DNA of 64,000 nt from contig CP141137.1 in NCBI GenBank assembly GCA_035236585.1, positions 13,780,327 through 13,844,326 on the forward strand, read 5' to 3'. This DNA is from Warburgia ugandensis (taxonomy: Eukaryota; Streptophyta; Magnoliopsida; Canellales; Canellaceae). The position numbers and the translations under genes are program-made. The notes beneath the pieces were generated by a model. The model did not search any database, was not told where the DNA came from, and saw nothing but the letters and a program-made list of their open reading frames with translations. Numbering within the stretch: position 1 is the first letter of the stretch; each line of letters starts with the position of its first letter. This document shows positions 1 through 12,154 of this stretch, in pieces.

Positions 1-607
1 TTACTAATTCAATATAAATAGAAGTTTGTATCTCTCAGGTGGTTCTTGTTGTTTGGAATATATTTTCAAGAATAGAACACTACTTTCCAAAAGAGACAGA
101 AAGTTTGATTGAAGAAAGCAAAGATACTATATGCCATTAGTGTGTGACAATAGTACTACCATAATTAGGCATATTGAACACTCAAATGAAAATCTCACCA
201 ACTACTTGAGAAACATGACTGCCTAAGATAATTAATCTATCTTGGTGTCATTTTGAACTAATATGTGATAGCTCGTAAATACTACTCAAGATGTACATGA
301 TAGTGGGGGTGAAAACAATAAAGGTAGTTATTAAAATTCTGAAGGAATTGGGCTATATCTATGATAGTTCAACAAACTAAGGTTCAAAGACTGACATTAA
401 AGTTTGAGCACACAAGCTAATTATAAAGATTCTATTATCAAATATAGTTTTCAACTTTTCAAATGAGGGAATTGGGATATAGCTGTATAACCAGATAGTA
501 GGCTAAATGATATCACTCAACTTCAATTAAGGAAGAGCAAATAATAGAAGCTGAAAAGATTGCCAGCTTGGAGGAGCAACACTTCTTTTCTTGAATAGTA
601 GTAATGT

Positions 608-697
<90 letters not shown>

Positions 698-3419
698 GCT
701 ATAAAGATGTTTGGTGGTATACCAAGGAACTGATTGCACTTATTTTGCTACCATTTAACTACTAAGGCTTGCAAATGTTCATATTTGAAAACTTTATGAA
801 AGCAACTAATGTTAGTTTTGCGAAGAGTTCATTTCTTTTCAGAACTGGTCAAAGTAAAGCACAAGCAATTCTTTGGCCTAGTATAAGGACTTCTTTGTAA
901 ATCTGGTTAAAACAAAGCAGAAGAAATTCTTTCATCTAGATGATAAATACATGACACAATTTTGGTAAGTTAATTTGAGTTTAAGTACTTACTCAAATAA
1001 AGACTATGATAGACTATGACTAATGTGAAATATCCACATATATGAATGAGAAATTTTTTTCCTAAAATTATGTTTTGCATTTTATGAGTAAAATGACATA
1101 TCAACTTGATATGTCAAACATCATAAGTTTAGTTAGCTTTGTATATGTAAAGACAAGTACATAATTGGGAAAAAGTGTAATGAACCATACATCAAACTAA
1201 ATTGAAGAATGAAATTGGTCCAAATATTAGGTCAATTGTACTCTAGTCACTCGAGTTCAATTGTGCTAATATAAACTTAGTTTTCATGAGTTCAAATAGT
1301 GAGATCTTGACATATGAACATCAAATTTGAATTTCTTCTAAACATTTGCATATGACAAGATTTTGAGATCCAATCAAAATATTGAAGATTTTGCTGGTGG
1401 TCCATAGATGAATAATTAAAACACTGAAGACTACTTGAAGAGACAATTCCTTTAGAAGAAAATTTGGCCATTGATTTTGAAATTGTGGAAGCACATTACA
1501 CATATAATGATGCAAGTAGAGAATCAACTTTAGGATGTTGGATAACTGATTGGGTGTTCATTGATAATGATTGCAAGTCCCATAAATTCTAAATTTGAAA
1601 ACTTCATATCAAATAAAGCTATGAGAATATTGAAAGATCATACACATATCAAGAAATCTTCAATCATACTTTTGTTGAGCCATAGTTAGTTGAAAGGAAA
1701 AAGGACTTTGATAGTAAATATTATATTTTGGGTTACTATGATAAAATGGTTTTATTCTTACATTGCAATTGATAGTTATAAGTAACAATTAGTGTCTCTA
1801 TTAATGAGCAGAACAGCTACATGGTTTCTAAATACTAGGTTTACACAAGCTAGGAAAACTATTATCAAATAGTTATAAGTTATTTCTAATTGGTCAACAT
1901 TATTGAAAGATTTGTGGCTGCTTAGACAATACCTATGGACAAGGTCTATATATACATCTATTGTGTAAGAATATTTCTTTTGGCCAATTATGTCAAAGTT
2001 AGAATTGAATTATATTTCAAGACAATAGCTTGAAAAATTGAGAGTTGGGATCATATCCTGTGCAATTAACTATACGATGAGGGCATTTGATTATAGAGTA
2101 GGCATATTCGATTGTACTTTATGCAAATGATGTTCTGATCCTTGGAAGGGAATTGCTATGTATCTTTGATACAAAATAGTATGACATATGAATGTAGGTG
2201 TGATTGCTATGATTCAAGGAATCAATATGCTAGTTCTTGCATTGTTTAGCTACTGTGGAAGATTCATAGTAGACATTGGTCAATTTGACTAATGAAAGAT
2301 ACCCTGACTATTTTAAATGAAATGTTGTTAAAGCATAATTGAATGCCTATTTATTCTGCTAAAATGTTATAAATACATGGCAATCTAATATATGACATAA
2401 TTCTAAAACGACAAATGAAGCTAAATATTTAACTCAAGCAGTAAACATTGGATAATTTTGTGAGAAATAGCAAGTGTCTTCAATGACTCTGTATTACGGA
2501 CTTTACATCTTGGAATAAGTTGAGTTAATGATGGCATGGATTTTCATCAGAGAAGTAACTCAAGAAAATTATGAATCCTTAAGTGGCAAATCTAGAAATA
2601 ACCATGCATTTGAGAATCCACTATAAGGAGTGTTTTGTTTAGGTGATTGTTAACCATCTTATCAAGATTGGTGACTTGTAGGATTAAGAATAACTTATAT
2701 CTTAACGAGTCTATAGATCTTCTGATTTTGGATTGTGGTTACACACCATTTACAGACTCTCTTATTCATAGTATAGGGTTTTTGTCTCCCATTATGGGGC
2801 TCAAGTTGGTCTCTAGAGCACTTGGTGATTACTAGATCAGCGCATGGCCATTAGTAAAAAGAACCTAGTTTAAGTACATCGATCTCCTCTAATAGATGTG
2901 TGATATATTCTTTCTTTGGGGTAATAGTTCAAGATTCATTGATATTTCACAAGGTGTTATGATACTTCTTGATTAGTGTACAATAGGAGGAAGTTTAAGA
3001 CTATTCACTTCCTTTGATGTACATATCTTATTGAATGCCTAATTTTCTACTAAGATCTTTACTAGGTCTACTTTTATTTCCTATTTTCTTATTATTATTT
3101 CTCAATTTTTGCACTCTTAAGAATTGGAAAATTCTAGGCCTATCCAAGTGGGTGGTCTCAGCTAGATGGAAGTATGTGAGAGAGCTGCATGGAAGGTTGG
3201 GCTTGATGCAATAAAGATAACATAACATATTTGAGCTTATTCAACTAGAAATGCATACCAAAATTGTGAAAGGTGACTTCTTGAGGGTTACTACTCAAAC
3301 TCCTTGTCTTGTTATGATGGAAGATTTTCTCTCTTTTTTTATATATATTATTTTTAATTTTAAAATAAGCTGAGGATTGATATTTTGAGTTGTGTTTAAC
3401 TTAACAATAAGTAGGGAAT
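1..3419 (+). pseudogene. Decayed Ty1/copia pol remnant (RT and RNase H traces)
   Basis: No long open frame survives, but two copia landmarks can be read on the plus strand. At 2114-2146 the codons give VLYANDVLILG, matching the copia reverse-transcriptase active-site box (normally YVDDVLI or YADD; the first Asp is Asn here). At 2411-2452 they give TNEAKYLTQAVNIG, matching the RNase H motif TEAEYxALTQA. About 1 kb downstream, at 3395-3419, is a purine-rich stretch followed directly by an LTR start (TGTTGG), the normal order pol - PPT - 3' LTR. The stretch 1-2000 probably holds the integrase and early RT, but I cannot read them. The remnant is full of stops and frameshifts and is an old, dead copy. 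Confidence 0.55.
609..694. repeat. (AC)43 microsatellite
   Basis: Uninterrupted AC dinucleotide run of 86 bp. The open frame on the opposite strand (Cys-Val repeats) is a by-product of the repeat. Confidence 0.98.
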
Positions 3420-3534
3420 TGTTGGTTCTATTCTTAAGTTAAGGGGACAAATAGAAATTATAAATGTTGGTTTTGTTTTAAGTAAATAGAATGTCCCATA
3501 TTGCTTATGATAAAGGGACCAGTGGAGAGGAATG

Positions 3535-3544
3535 CTTATATAAG
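3535..3544 (+). promoter_or_regulatory. TATA box of copia LTR
   Basis: CTTATATAAG sits about 115 bp into the LTR and is followed by a C/T-rich segment, as expected for the U3/R promoter. The call rests on motif and position only. Confidence 0.5.
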
Positions 3545-3698
3545 AGGGTGACTCCCAAGTCCATTCCTTGCACCATATCCTCCCTTCCCTGAGAGCTCTC
3601 TAGTTTTTGCTTTCTATAGTCCATTCTACTGAGACGTTATATATTCTCTCTCTCTAGAGTTGGTCAGCTTTGTGCATTATTATATTCTCTTCTAGGTG

Positions 3699-3883
3699 AT
3701 AGACTTTAAAGGTTATTGTGTGTGCATTTTGCAGCCCAAGTTTGAGGCCTCTTTAGCTTATCTGAAGGTTATTCAATATTTATTGGGCACGTATAGTTCA
3801 TGTTGGTTATCTATTATGGATGTTAGGCTTTAAAGGTTTACTGGGTGTTCATTTTGTAGCCTAAGTTTAAGGCCTCTTTAGCT
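3699..3883 (+). repeat. Direct repeat inside copia LTR (2 x about 60 bp)
   Basis: Units at 3699-3760 and 3822-3883 share a CTTTAAAGG start, a TTTTGYAGCC middle and an AGGCCTCTTTAGCT end. They are about 123 bp apart start to start. Confidence 0.75.
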
Positions 3884-3990
3884 GGCACACATTTTTCAGT
3901 CTATATTCATACTCTATCATAGGTGTTAGCCTATATTTTATATCTATGTAGCTTTGTGATGTATTTGTGATTTACAATATTATTTGAAGA

Positions 3991-5780
3991 TAGTGAAATT
4001 CAAAAGACTAAAATACTAATCAATTCTGATCATGCAAATCAATTAAGATGAAATTAATTCTTGCTTGGTTAAATTTTCCTTACACTTACTAGGAGGCTTC
4101 AGCCATCTTAAAGAAATTGCTATAAACACACCTCTATGCTAAGCTTCATTAGATTTCTATTTTGTGCAAGTTTCCTATTTTTCCAATATATTAGACATGT
4201 AAAAGGTACACTCAGTATGACTATCCAAGCCAAACACAGACACATTAGCACAATTTGAAACCTTAACTTTATTTGCATAGGAGAATCTTCTTAGGCTAGT
4301 GCACTAGAAGCCAGTTGCCCCAATTTCGGCCTTCCATCCACAGTAGGGGTTAGCATATATAATCACTACCCATTGGTAACTGAAATAGGGGTTTTCATCC
4401 GTCAACATGCTACCATCATTGACCTCGATTTCTAAAGCTATAATAATTGCCGGTGTGCTTTGCATCGTGAAAGATAATGTTGTCTACACCACACCATGCC
4501 GATTTCCCATTAATTAGTTATTAAAAGACACGCACACGAAGGCAATCTCTCTCAATCATGTCCATGAAATGAGAGCAAATCATACCCCATGGTCCCCCCC
4601 TTGCCATTCCTATTTTATTACTAAACAATGACAAGCATGTTAGCTTTTGGGAATAGAGCTTTTATTTCTGTAACTGAGGAGTCATTCTTCCTTTGCATTG
4701 GTATCTCATGCTAATGGGCTACTATTGTCACTGTCAGGACACAACCCACCCATGCCTAATAGCGGGTTGGAATTGAGATGTTGTTTGGATTCAGCACATT
4801 AGAACCGTGTTGTATGACTTATTCATTGTTTATATTTGATCGCCTTTTAGCAAAGCTCCCTAACTTTAGAAAGAAATTGTAAGAGTAAATACTTTTTCTC
4901 CTTTAACATAGTCTTATTTGTCTCTTCAAAAAGAAAACAGTTTCCTTGTTATTACAAGGTAACTCATCATACTTGGAAACAATATCTGTACTTGGATAAA
5001 ACCCCACTCTTCTCCAAGATTGAAATTTGATTCTTGAGTGTCCTTCTCAATTGCTTAAACAACTAGTATATTCTATCTATGGTACTTCTAGGGTCATCAA
5101 TCTTTTGACTGCCTACATCTAAGAGTCACTGGGTTCTGAAAATTCCTTTCCATTAAAATGAATTTGTGAAAAGGGCTTCCACATGCACAACTTCTCCCAT
5201 AACTGGCTGGGATTGCTACAAATGATGTCCGACTCTTCTGAGTTCACTCCTTTTCCCCAAAATTGGCCAGTAGGTTCCTGTCTTCACTATATGAGTTGTC
5301 TGATTTCTTTTTTCCCTTACAAATATTATTTTTTCTAGTTTAAATTTAATCTTGTACCCCAAATCCATCAATAATGTTACTATTCATGTATTGGATCAAT
5401 CAGACTTGGAGCCTTTTGCACACAACCACCTTTTTTTTGTCTAGGTCCATATTTTGTGTTACAAACTCCAATAATAGTACTATGACTAAGGAAAACATCT
5501 TAGTTATCCAAGTGGACGGCCAAGTCAAACCTGAGTGGACTACTTTCCTAGTTATGTTGTGGTCCACATCCCACTTTTTGAACCATGACTTGAGCACACC
5601 TAGGGTACCCTTGATGTAAATTGGCTTCTTCTAAAGACTCAGTGTTGCACATAAATAGGGATATTAGATTATATTATTGTATATTCTATTCAAGGGTAAG
5701 TAGGGTTTTGCATCAGGTGCTAGTCGACATGTAAAACCCATAGCAAACCCCATGCATGAATTGATTTTTGACATTCTCTC
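3991..5780. other. No recognisable feature
   Basis: AT-rich sequence with only short open frames (for example 5374-5619). I see no protein family, LTR boundary or RNA gene. It is probably old repeat sequence. Confidence 0.5.
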
Positions 5781-5784
5781 AAAC

Positions 5785-5990
5785 TAGGGCATTCCTCGTA
5801 AGTGATGCGTTGCATTGAATCTCAAATGCAATGGGAAATGGACAAGATTTGCATGGGCATTTCACTAGAAGCGACGTGTTCCATCGGATCTCATGTGCAA
5901 TGGAAAATAGACAAGGGACTACTAGGGTGTTCCCTCAGAAGTGACTCACTACATCAAAACCCAAGTGTAGCAAAAAGTATGTATTGGTTC
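5785..5990 (+). repeat. Tandem units of about 62 bp, 5' leader of RTE LINE
   Basis: Three degenerate units follow each other. Each has a GGGYRTTYC start, a core like GAAGYGACNNNNTNCATC, and an ending like GCAATGGRAAATRGACAAG. They lie just upstream of the LINE endonuclease reading frame. As I recall, plant RTE elements often carry such repeats in the 5' leader, so I read these as the LINE promoter/leader region. The third unit is shorter and more diverged. Confidence 0.55.
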
Positions 5991-8423
5991 ACAAGCCATT
6001 CAGGAAGGGTGCGGATAAATAGGCTAGGTCAGGAGAACAAGATTCATATCGCTACATGAAAAATATGCACATTGACATGTAAGAGTCTATGGTTAGTGGA
6101 TGTGATGAAACACAAAAGAGTCAACATCGCTTATATCTAAGAAACTAAGTGAAAAGGGGTTAAAACTAGAGAAATTGATGGGCATAAGCTCTGTTACAAA
6201 GGAAATGCTAATAATAGAAATGGAGAAAAGATAGTAGCAGATAAAGAATTAAAGGATAAAATTATAGACATTAAAAGGACTAGTCATAGAATTATACTAA
6301 TAAAACTTGTTATAGAAGAGAAGATTATAAATATTATACTTGTATATGCACCACAAGTAGGTTAGAAGATAGAATCAAGGAAAATATGGGGAGAGTCATG
6401 CAAGACATTCCCAATAGAGAGAGGATATTTAACAGAGTAGATTTTAATAGTCATGTAGGAAAAGAAAAAGAAGGATATAATAGGGTACATGAAGGGTATG
6501 GTACGGGAGAAAGAAATGAGATGGGGGAAGCTATACTTGATTTTGCCTTACCATGTAACTTAACTATAACAAATAGATACTTTAGGAAGAAGGATGAAAA
6601 CTTATTAACCTTTAAAAGTAGACCATACAAAAGTCAAATAGACTTTTTTCTACATAGGAATATTGAAAGATCAATGTATAAGGATTGTAAGATGATATTG
6701 GTGAGAGTCTAACCACACAACATAGATTAATGGTTATGGATATCCACATTAAAGTATGAAAAAAGGGAAATAAACTTAATAAGTATCCAAAAACTAAGTG
6801 GTGAAACTTAAAATGAGAGAGGATAACATCATTTACAAATAAGTTGATAGTAGAAGGCAACTAGAATAATGAAACAAAAGTAAAATCCATGTGGACTAAT
6901 ATGGACATGTCCATTAAGAAAGTGGTCAAAGATGTCCTAGGAGTACCTAAAGGTAAAAGGCAAACTACAAAGGTAACTTGGTGGTGGAGTAAAAAAATGC
7001 AAAAAGTTAATTGATGGTAAAAAGAAATGAGTGTGTTTTAAAGCATGAGAAATGACTAAAAATAATGAAAATTTTGAGCAACATAGAATGCCAAAAGGAT
7101 TACTAAGAGAGTGTTAATTGATGATAAACTCAAGGCATATGATGATCTCTATAATAGATTAGGATTAAGAGAAGGTGACAAATGTGTTTAAACTTTAAAA
7201 GTGAGACAAAAGAAGAGTAAGAACTTTGACCATATTAAGTGTATTAGAAGTGATGATTGAAGGGTATTAGTTAAAGATGATGAAATCAAACAAACATGGG
7301 TTATTTTCAAAAATTGGTAAATGACAATTATCCTGAGAATATAGGGATTGAAAGTATTGTAAACTCAAATAACATTGGACATTATAAATATGAAGGTAGG
7401 ATTAGAGTACCTGAAGTGAAAGAAGCCTTGAAAAAGATGAAATCAAGAAAGGCCTTGAGGCTAGATGGTAAACCAATAGAGGTTTGGAAACATATGAGAC
7501 ATACTAGAGTAGTTTGGTTGACAAAATTGTTTAACAAGATTGTAAAATTGAAGAAAATGTCAAATGAATAGAGGAAGAGCTCTACTATACCAATTTATAA
7601 GAATAAAGAAGACATACAAATTTGCATTAATTATCAGGAGATCAAAGTTATAAGTCATACCATGAAACTTTTTGAAAGATTTGATGGAGAAGAAGCTATG
7701 GCATGAGATGAGGGTATCGGAGAACTAGTTTAGTTTCATGCCTGGAAGGCCTACCGTAGAAGCTATTTTCCTACTTAGACAATTGATAAAGGAATATAGG
7801 GAGATGAGGAAGGACTCCCCATCATCTTTATTTGCTTAGGAAAATCCCTAGACAGAAATATGGCCGGTGTTAGGTGAGAAGGGAGTTTCACTAGGGTATA
7901 TAGATGTAATTAAGGATATGTATGAGGGAGCAATGACAAACATTATGACCACTAGTGGAGAGACCTATAATTTTTCTATCACTATAGGATTGCACTAAGG
8001 ATCAGCATTAAGCCAATACTTTTCACATTGGTTATGAATGAGTTAACAAAACATCTGTACAAGGAGGGGAAGGCATAAATACAAAGATAGAGTTAAATAG
8101 AGATGCATTAGACTCTAAAAGGATCTAAATTTAGCCAAATAAAGACAGAGTATATGAAATACAATTTTAGCAAGGTGAGGAGTGGGAATGGCGAATAGGT
8201 AAAGATTGATAACCATGAAGTCCCACTAAAAGAATAGTTCTAATACTTGGGATTGATAATTCAGGAGGGTGAAGAGATTGAGTGGGAGGTTGCCTAGAGA
8301 ATCCAAGTGGATTGGAACAAATGGAAATGTACCTCTGAAGTTTTGTGTAATCAGAGGTTGCCACTCAAACTAAAAGGAAAATTGTAGAGGATCTATAAGC
8401 TAGCCATGCTCCATGGATCAAAG
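5991..8423 (+). pseudogene. RTE-type LINE ORF, 5' part (endonuclease and RT)
   Basis: This is a broken non-LTR retrotransposon protein. The endonuclease region reads in pieces: an N-terminal stretch near 6000-6150 (VDVMKHKRVNIAYI), VYAPQVG near 6345-6364, and the frame 6386-6712 with LTITNRYFRKKDENL followed by SQIDFFLHR, typical of the RTE endonuclease. The RT starts in the frame 7296-7571 (EVKEALKKMKSRKA, then PIEVWK) and continues through stops: NQFGFMPGR-like near 7722-7755, EKGVSLGYIDVIKDMYEG near 7877-7930. The segment with the YADD/FADD box is missing between about 8040 and 8080. The frame stops abruptly at GGATCAAAGTGT, where a gypsy LTR begins; the missing C-terminus resumes at 40348. 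It is dead through many stops, a deletion and the insertion. Plants often annotate relatives as craniofacial development protein 2-like, which is a misnomer. Confidence 0.88.
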
Positions 8424-8510
8424 TGTAATAGTCAGGGCTCTAGTAGTGTATGTATTTTCTATTCTAGCCGAAGCCTAATGATTTTCACTTTTATCACAGG
8501 AAAAACATGT

Positions 8511-9264
8511 ACTCACTGAGTGAGTTCCCAATCGCTTATAGCCTACCATCCTATAGCTCAATATCCTCCTTTTGGGACTACCTACCAAGATCACCCTCAG
8601 GCTCCCTCTACGTCCTTTAGAGAACACACTTCCTTGCATGTTACCACTCTTGGGTCCACTAAGCGACCATATTCAATTAGATTTGTAAAAAACCCTCTCT
8701 CTTTTCTTCCTTCTCTCCTTCCTTCCTTCTCCCAATTTTCTTCACTTTTTCTTCCTTTTTTGACATGGGAGAGCAAAATGATATTTCAGTCTGCCTCTTC
8801 TACATCCCCTTATGGATGGCTTAGAGTGGGAAAGTAAATGATCCACATGCTTCCCACATGGCCTCCTTAATGTTACACCTCGCTTGAGTTATCATTTAAT
8901 CTAGGACATCCAAGTGTAGGGTGAATGATTGTTTAGAAAGTTTAAAATAGAATAACTACTTGAGGTGATAATAGAGACTTGAACGTTAAACCCAATGCAA
9001 TATTTGTTGTCCTTAAGACCATTAAGGCAGCTTGCCTTTGTGTGATAAAATGTACAATATATATATAGACATATATATATATATATATATAACTTAAGTA
9101 ATCACATTTAGGGAGCCTAGAGGGCAATCTTAGCGGGTAGTCCCAAGGGGAGGATGTAGATTATAGGATGGCAAGTTTCAAGTAATCTTGAGGATCTAGT
9201 GCCACATTGCCAAAGGAGAAGTAAAACGGGCTAGTTATAAGGGATTGGGAACCCACTGATGAGC
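8511..9264. repeat. Inverted repeat inside 5' LTR (arms 8511-8608 and 9111-9264)
   Basis: The reverse complement of 8511-8608 matches 9111-9264. Both carry GGGAGCCT, GTAGTCCCAA, TATAGGATGG and ATTGGGAAC in the same order. The right arm carries an extra block of about 57 bp. Between the arms lies the segment that is inverted relative to the 3' LTR. Confidence 0.8.
9057..9091. repeat. (AT)n microsatellite
   Basis: AT dinucleotide run, interrupted once near 9069. Confidence 0.9.
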
Positions 9265-10126
9265 ATAGTTAGGAACTTTGAGTTCCAATATGTGCATAGC
9301 AGACCTTCTGCTCTGTTTGACACAACTAACATGTCGGTCCTTCTCGTGAATATTGACCTATGTCTTATGATGTGTATTAAATGTTAGTTAGCATCTGACT
9401 ATCTAAATCTGATATGGACCCTTTATAGATGATTGATCTAACATGGATAATTGAATCAATATAAGTAATAAGCTTATCAAAATTATTGATCTATTAAAGG
9501 TAGACAAATAATTGATATGTGTGAATATGAGAGATCCGCTTATGCACTATTGATCATCTATAGATATGTCTGTATTGATATGTGAATGTGATTGATATGC
9601 TGCTATTTGACTGTAGCATATTTGGTAACTATCGTGCATATGACGTTTTCAAAATGCACAACATGTATTTCACTATTTTGGCTAGTTTTGTATTTCTTAT
9701 GGAGTAATTCAAATTACCCACCTAACCAGCATGCAGTCTAAGTGTAGGAAGAGTAGCTTTGGACTTGGAGTGCTGCAAAGCTAGAAGATCTCAATTATCA
9801 AAGTACGAAGACTTAAGATTAGTTTCTTTTAATTAAGTTTGAGTATTAAAGGAATTGTAGCTAATTTGACATTATGAGACTTTGGATTTGTAATAGAAGT
9901 TAGTGTTTGGCCTGTGATTTGTTAATCCTATTGGTTTTATGACTTAATTATTATTTTAATATTGATGGAGTTTTGCTTTACGCATTTGGGCTTGAAGAAG
10001 TAGTTTTGAATCCATTTAGTATCAATTAGTATTTTCTAATTATTATTAAAACAGGTTAAGGATCGATCCTGGCCAATTTCTAAAGAATTTGATGAAAATC
10101 TATTTTTAAAACCTGGGATGTCACAG

Positions 10127-10140
10127 TTGGTATTAGAGCT
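10127..10140 (+). other. Primer-binding site of outer gypsy element
   Basis: TTGGTATTAGAGCT lies one base after the LTR end. It matches the plant initiator-Met tRNA PBS consensus TGGTATCAGAGC with one change. Confidence 0.8.
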
Positions 10141-10261
10141 TAGGTTACAAACTGCTCACATCCAAATAACTAAGGAATTAGATACTCAAAAGTAGAAAAC
10201 ATTGTTAAATCTATATAATAACTAGGTAGATGCTCACACAGACTTTTGATTGAACTTTTAG

Positions 10262-11330
10262 ATGCCACCAAAGAGATGTAGGATCATCATCTAAATAGCT
10301 AATGCTAAGGCCCAAGGGAATGTTGAGGCCTGAGAAATGCTGGGGCTCAGAGTGATTCAGTTGATAATGTTGTAGAACTACTATTCCAAAGACTTAGGCA
10401 TCAACTACAAAATTACAATCAGTCTAGAGATCACTTTGGTGGCATTGAGAGTGAAAACTCTAGTGGAATGACCAATTCACTTATTAAGGGATTCAAAAGG
10501 ATTGCTCTTAAATTTGATCGACAAAAAAGGAGTAGAAGCTATGGAGACATGGCTAACAAATATGGAAAAGATATTTAAGGCAATGAGGATTCAAGAAGAT
10601 AGGCAAGTTGATGTTGCCATATTCATGTTGATGGGAGAAGCATCTACCTAGAGGACATCAACAAAAAGAACTTACTTTGCTAATGTGGAGACAATTCTAT
10701 TGATTGATTTTAAGCAAGTCTTTCATGAGAAATACTTCCCTCCCCATATTCATGAGAAGAGGGAGCAGGAATTTTTAAAGCTAGAGCAAGGTACGATGGC
10801 AGTGGAAGAGTATGAAAACAAATCCTCTAAACTCTGAAGGTTTTCTCCTAAAGTTTGCCCCACTGAGCTTCATCTAGCTCAAAAATTTGTTTGGGGACTG
10901 AACTTCATTTTGAAGAATAAGATATTCATTACTCAATCTACTACTCTAATGAAGGCGGTAGAGCGTGGTTCTATTCTTGAGAGGGAATTCAAGGGTCAAA
11001 TAAAGATTGAGACAAGACAAGTAAATCAAAGTCTAACTGGAAGGGAAAGAAATTAAAGGTACCATCAAAATTTTTGAAGTTTCAAAAGCATCTTTTTTTA
11101 TATCTAAGGAGGAGGAGCATCATCCTTTATGTTCATAGTACAAGAATCACTCATCTAATCTCTCAGTGTTACCAAGTAAAAGAAACCACATGTAGGCAAA
11201 GTTTGCTATGTTTAGCAGAACTAATGTTTCCACTGTGGAGAGAAAGGACACTACCTTCATGACTATTCTAAGAAGAAGGGTGACAGTCAACCTCGACTGG
11301 AATCTATGTTGAAAAGCCATGGATGAGTAT
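10262..11330 (+). pseudogene. Gypsy gag with zinc knuckle (outer element)
   Basis: Gag begins at an ATG reading MPPKRC, a common start for Tekay/Del elements, and is broken by stops and frameshifts. The capsid core is readable from about 10525: EAMETWLTNMEKIFKAM followed by DRQVDVAIFMLMGEA, which matches the retrotransposon gag family. The EKYFPPHIHEKREQEFLKLE segment follows near 10730. The nucleic-acid-binding zinc knuckle is at 11225-11266 (CFHCGEKGHYLHDY): Cys, Cys and His are kept, the last Cys is Tyr. In a live element this protein packages the RNA; this copy cannot make it. Confidence 0.85.
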
Positions 11331-12154
11331 TCGCATTGACCATAGAATAGGCTAGTACTCCTAATACTATGGTGAAAGGTACTATTTTGATCTCTAGTAG
11401 GCTAGCTAGAGTTCATATTGACCCTAGTTCCACTCATTCATTCATCTTTTATGATTTTGCATTGTGTTTGAATTGTCCTACACACCAATTGAGTTTTTGA
11501 TTGGAGGTTAGTACTCTTGTTGGGGAACTAGTTATTATACAAGAGTATATTCTCGTTATACCCATTAGTTTGACAGAGCAAAAGATGGGTGTTGATTTGA
11601 TCCTACTAAGGATGATAGGTTTTACTAGGAAAGGATGCCTTGTATTTCAGGGAAAACTTGATATTGTAGAAGTTTTCTCAGCCATGAAGATAGCTTGACT
11701 CATGTCTAAGGGTTGCTGGACCTTTTTTGTGTGTGTAGTATCACAAGAGGATGCAATACTCAAGATAGATGAGATCAACTTCGTTCGTGGGTTTTAGGAT
11801 GTATTCCTAGAGGAGTTACCCAGACTCCCACACAAGAAGGAGATGAACTTAACTATATAGTTGGTTCAGGAACATCTCATATCTCTAAGGCCTTATATCA
11901 TATGGCACCAGTTGGGCCGAAGGAACTAAAGATCCGACTGTAAGTACACTTGGATCAAGGTTTCATTTGCACAAATTTTTCACCTTAAGAGCTTCAATTT
12001 TAGTCATAAAAAAGAAAGATGGGTCCATGAAGTTATGTATTGACTACATACTTCTAAATAGGATTTTTGTTAAAATTGGTGATCTACTTGATCAACTGTA
12101 GTCAACAAAGGTGTTTTCTAAGATTGATTTAAGGTCTGGGTATCACTAATTGCA
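11331..12154 (+). pseudogene. Gypsy protease and start of reverse transcriptase (outer element)
   Basis: The aspartic protease motif is at 11411-11446, VHIDPSSTHSFI (family form: LFDPGSSHSFI), with the frame continuing to about 11698. The RT linker follows: FLEELPRLP near 11800. The RT then reads KKDGSMKLCIDY near 12011-12047 and VFSKIDLRSGYH near 12113-12148. The frame is cut at TTGCA (12150-12154), where an insertion starts. The next RT codons resume at 25658 with the same five bases. Numerous stops make it non-functional. Confidence 0.85.

Larger units (their letters stand above)
3420..3990 (+). mobile_element. Copia-type LTR (3' or solo), right edge unresolved
   Basis: The LTR starts TGTTGGTTC directly after an A/G-rich tract ending GTAGGGAAT. 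It carries a promoter-like block: CTTATATAAG at 3535-3544, with a pyrimidine-rich stretch downstream. A roughly 60 bp direct repeat occurs twice inside it (3699-3760 and 3822-3883; shared core CTTTAAAGGTT and AGTTTRAGGCCTCTTTAGCT). No second LTR is seen in the window, so it is either the 3' LTR of the remnant to its left or a solo LTR. The right edge near 3990 is a guess. Confidence 0.5.
8424..10125 (+). mobile_element. 5' LTR of outer Ty3/gypsy chromovirus (Tekay/Del-like)
   Basis: It starts TGTAATAGTCAGGGCT, matching the family start (TGTGATGACCAGGGCT on the minus strand of the solo LTR ending at 25888). It ends ACCTGGGATGTCACA, immediately followed by a primer-binding site. Its 3' half (about 9249-10125) aligns in direct orientation with 39536-40344, the end of the 3' LTR. 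At 1.7 kb it is far shorter than the 3' LTR (about 4.3 kb), and the segment 8700-9060 is in reverse orientation compared with its partner. It is inserted in the LINE frame; the target duplication is decayed (CAAAG on the left against TGTAG on the right), so the exact ends may be off by a few bases. Confidence 0.8.

Noticed and set aside
527-739. Open frame rich in Cys-Val, minus strand
   Set aside because: Translation of the (AC)n microsatellite.
2647-2835. 62-residue open frame downstream of copia pol considered as an env-like gene
   Set aside because: Too short, and no signal peptide or transmembrane pattern to support it.
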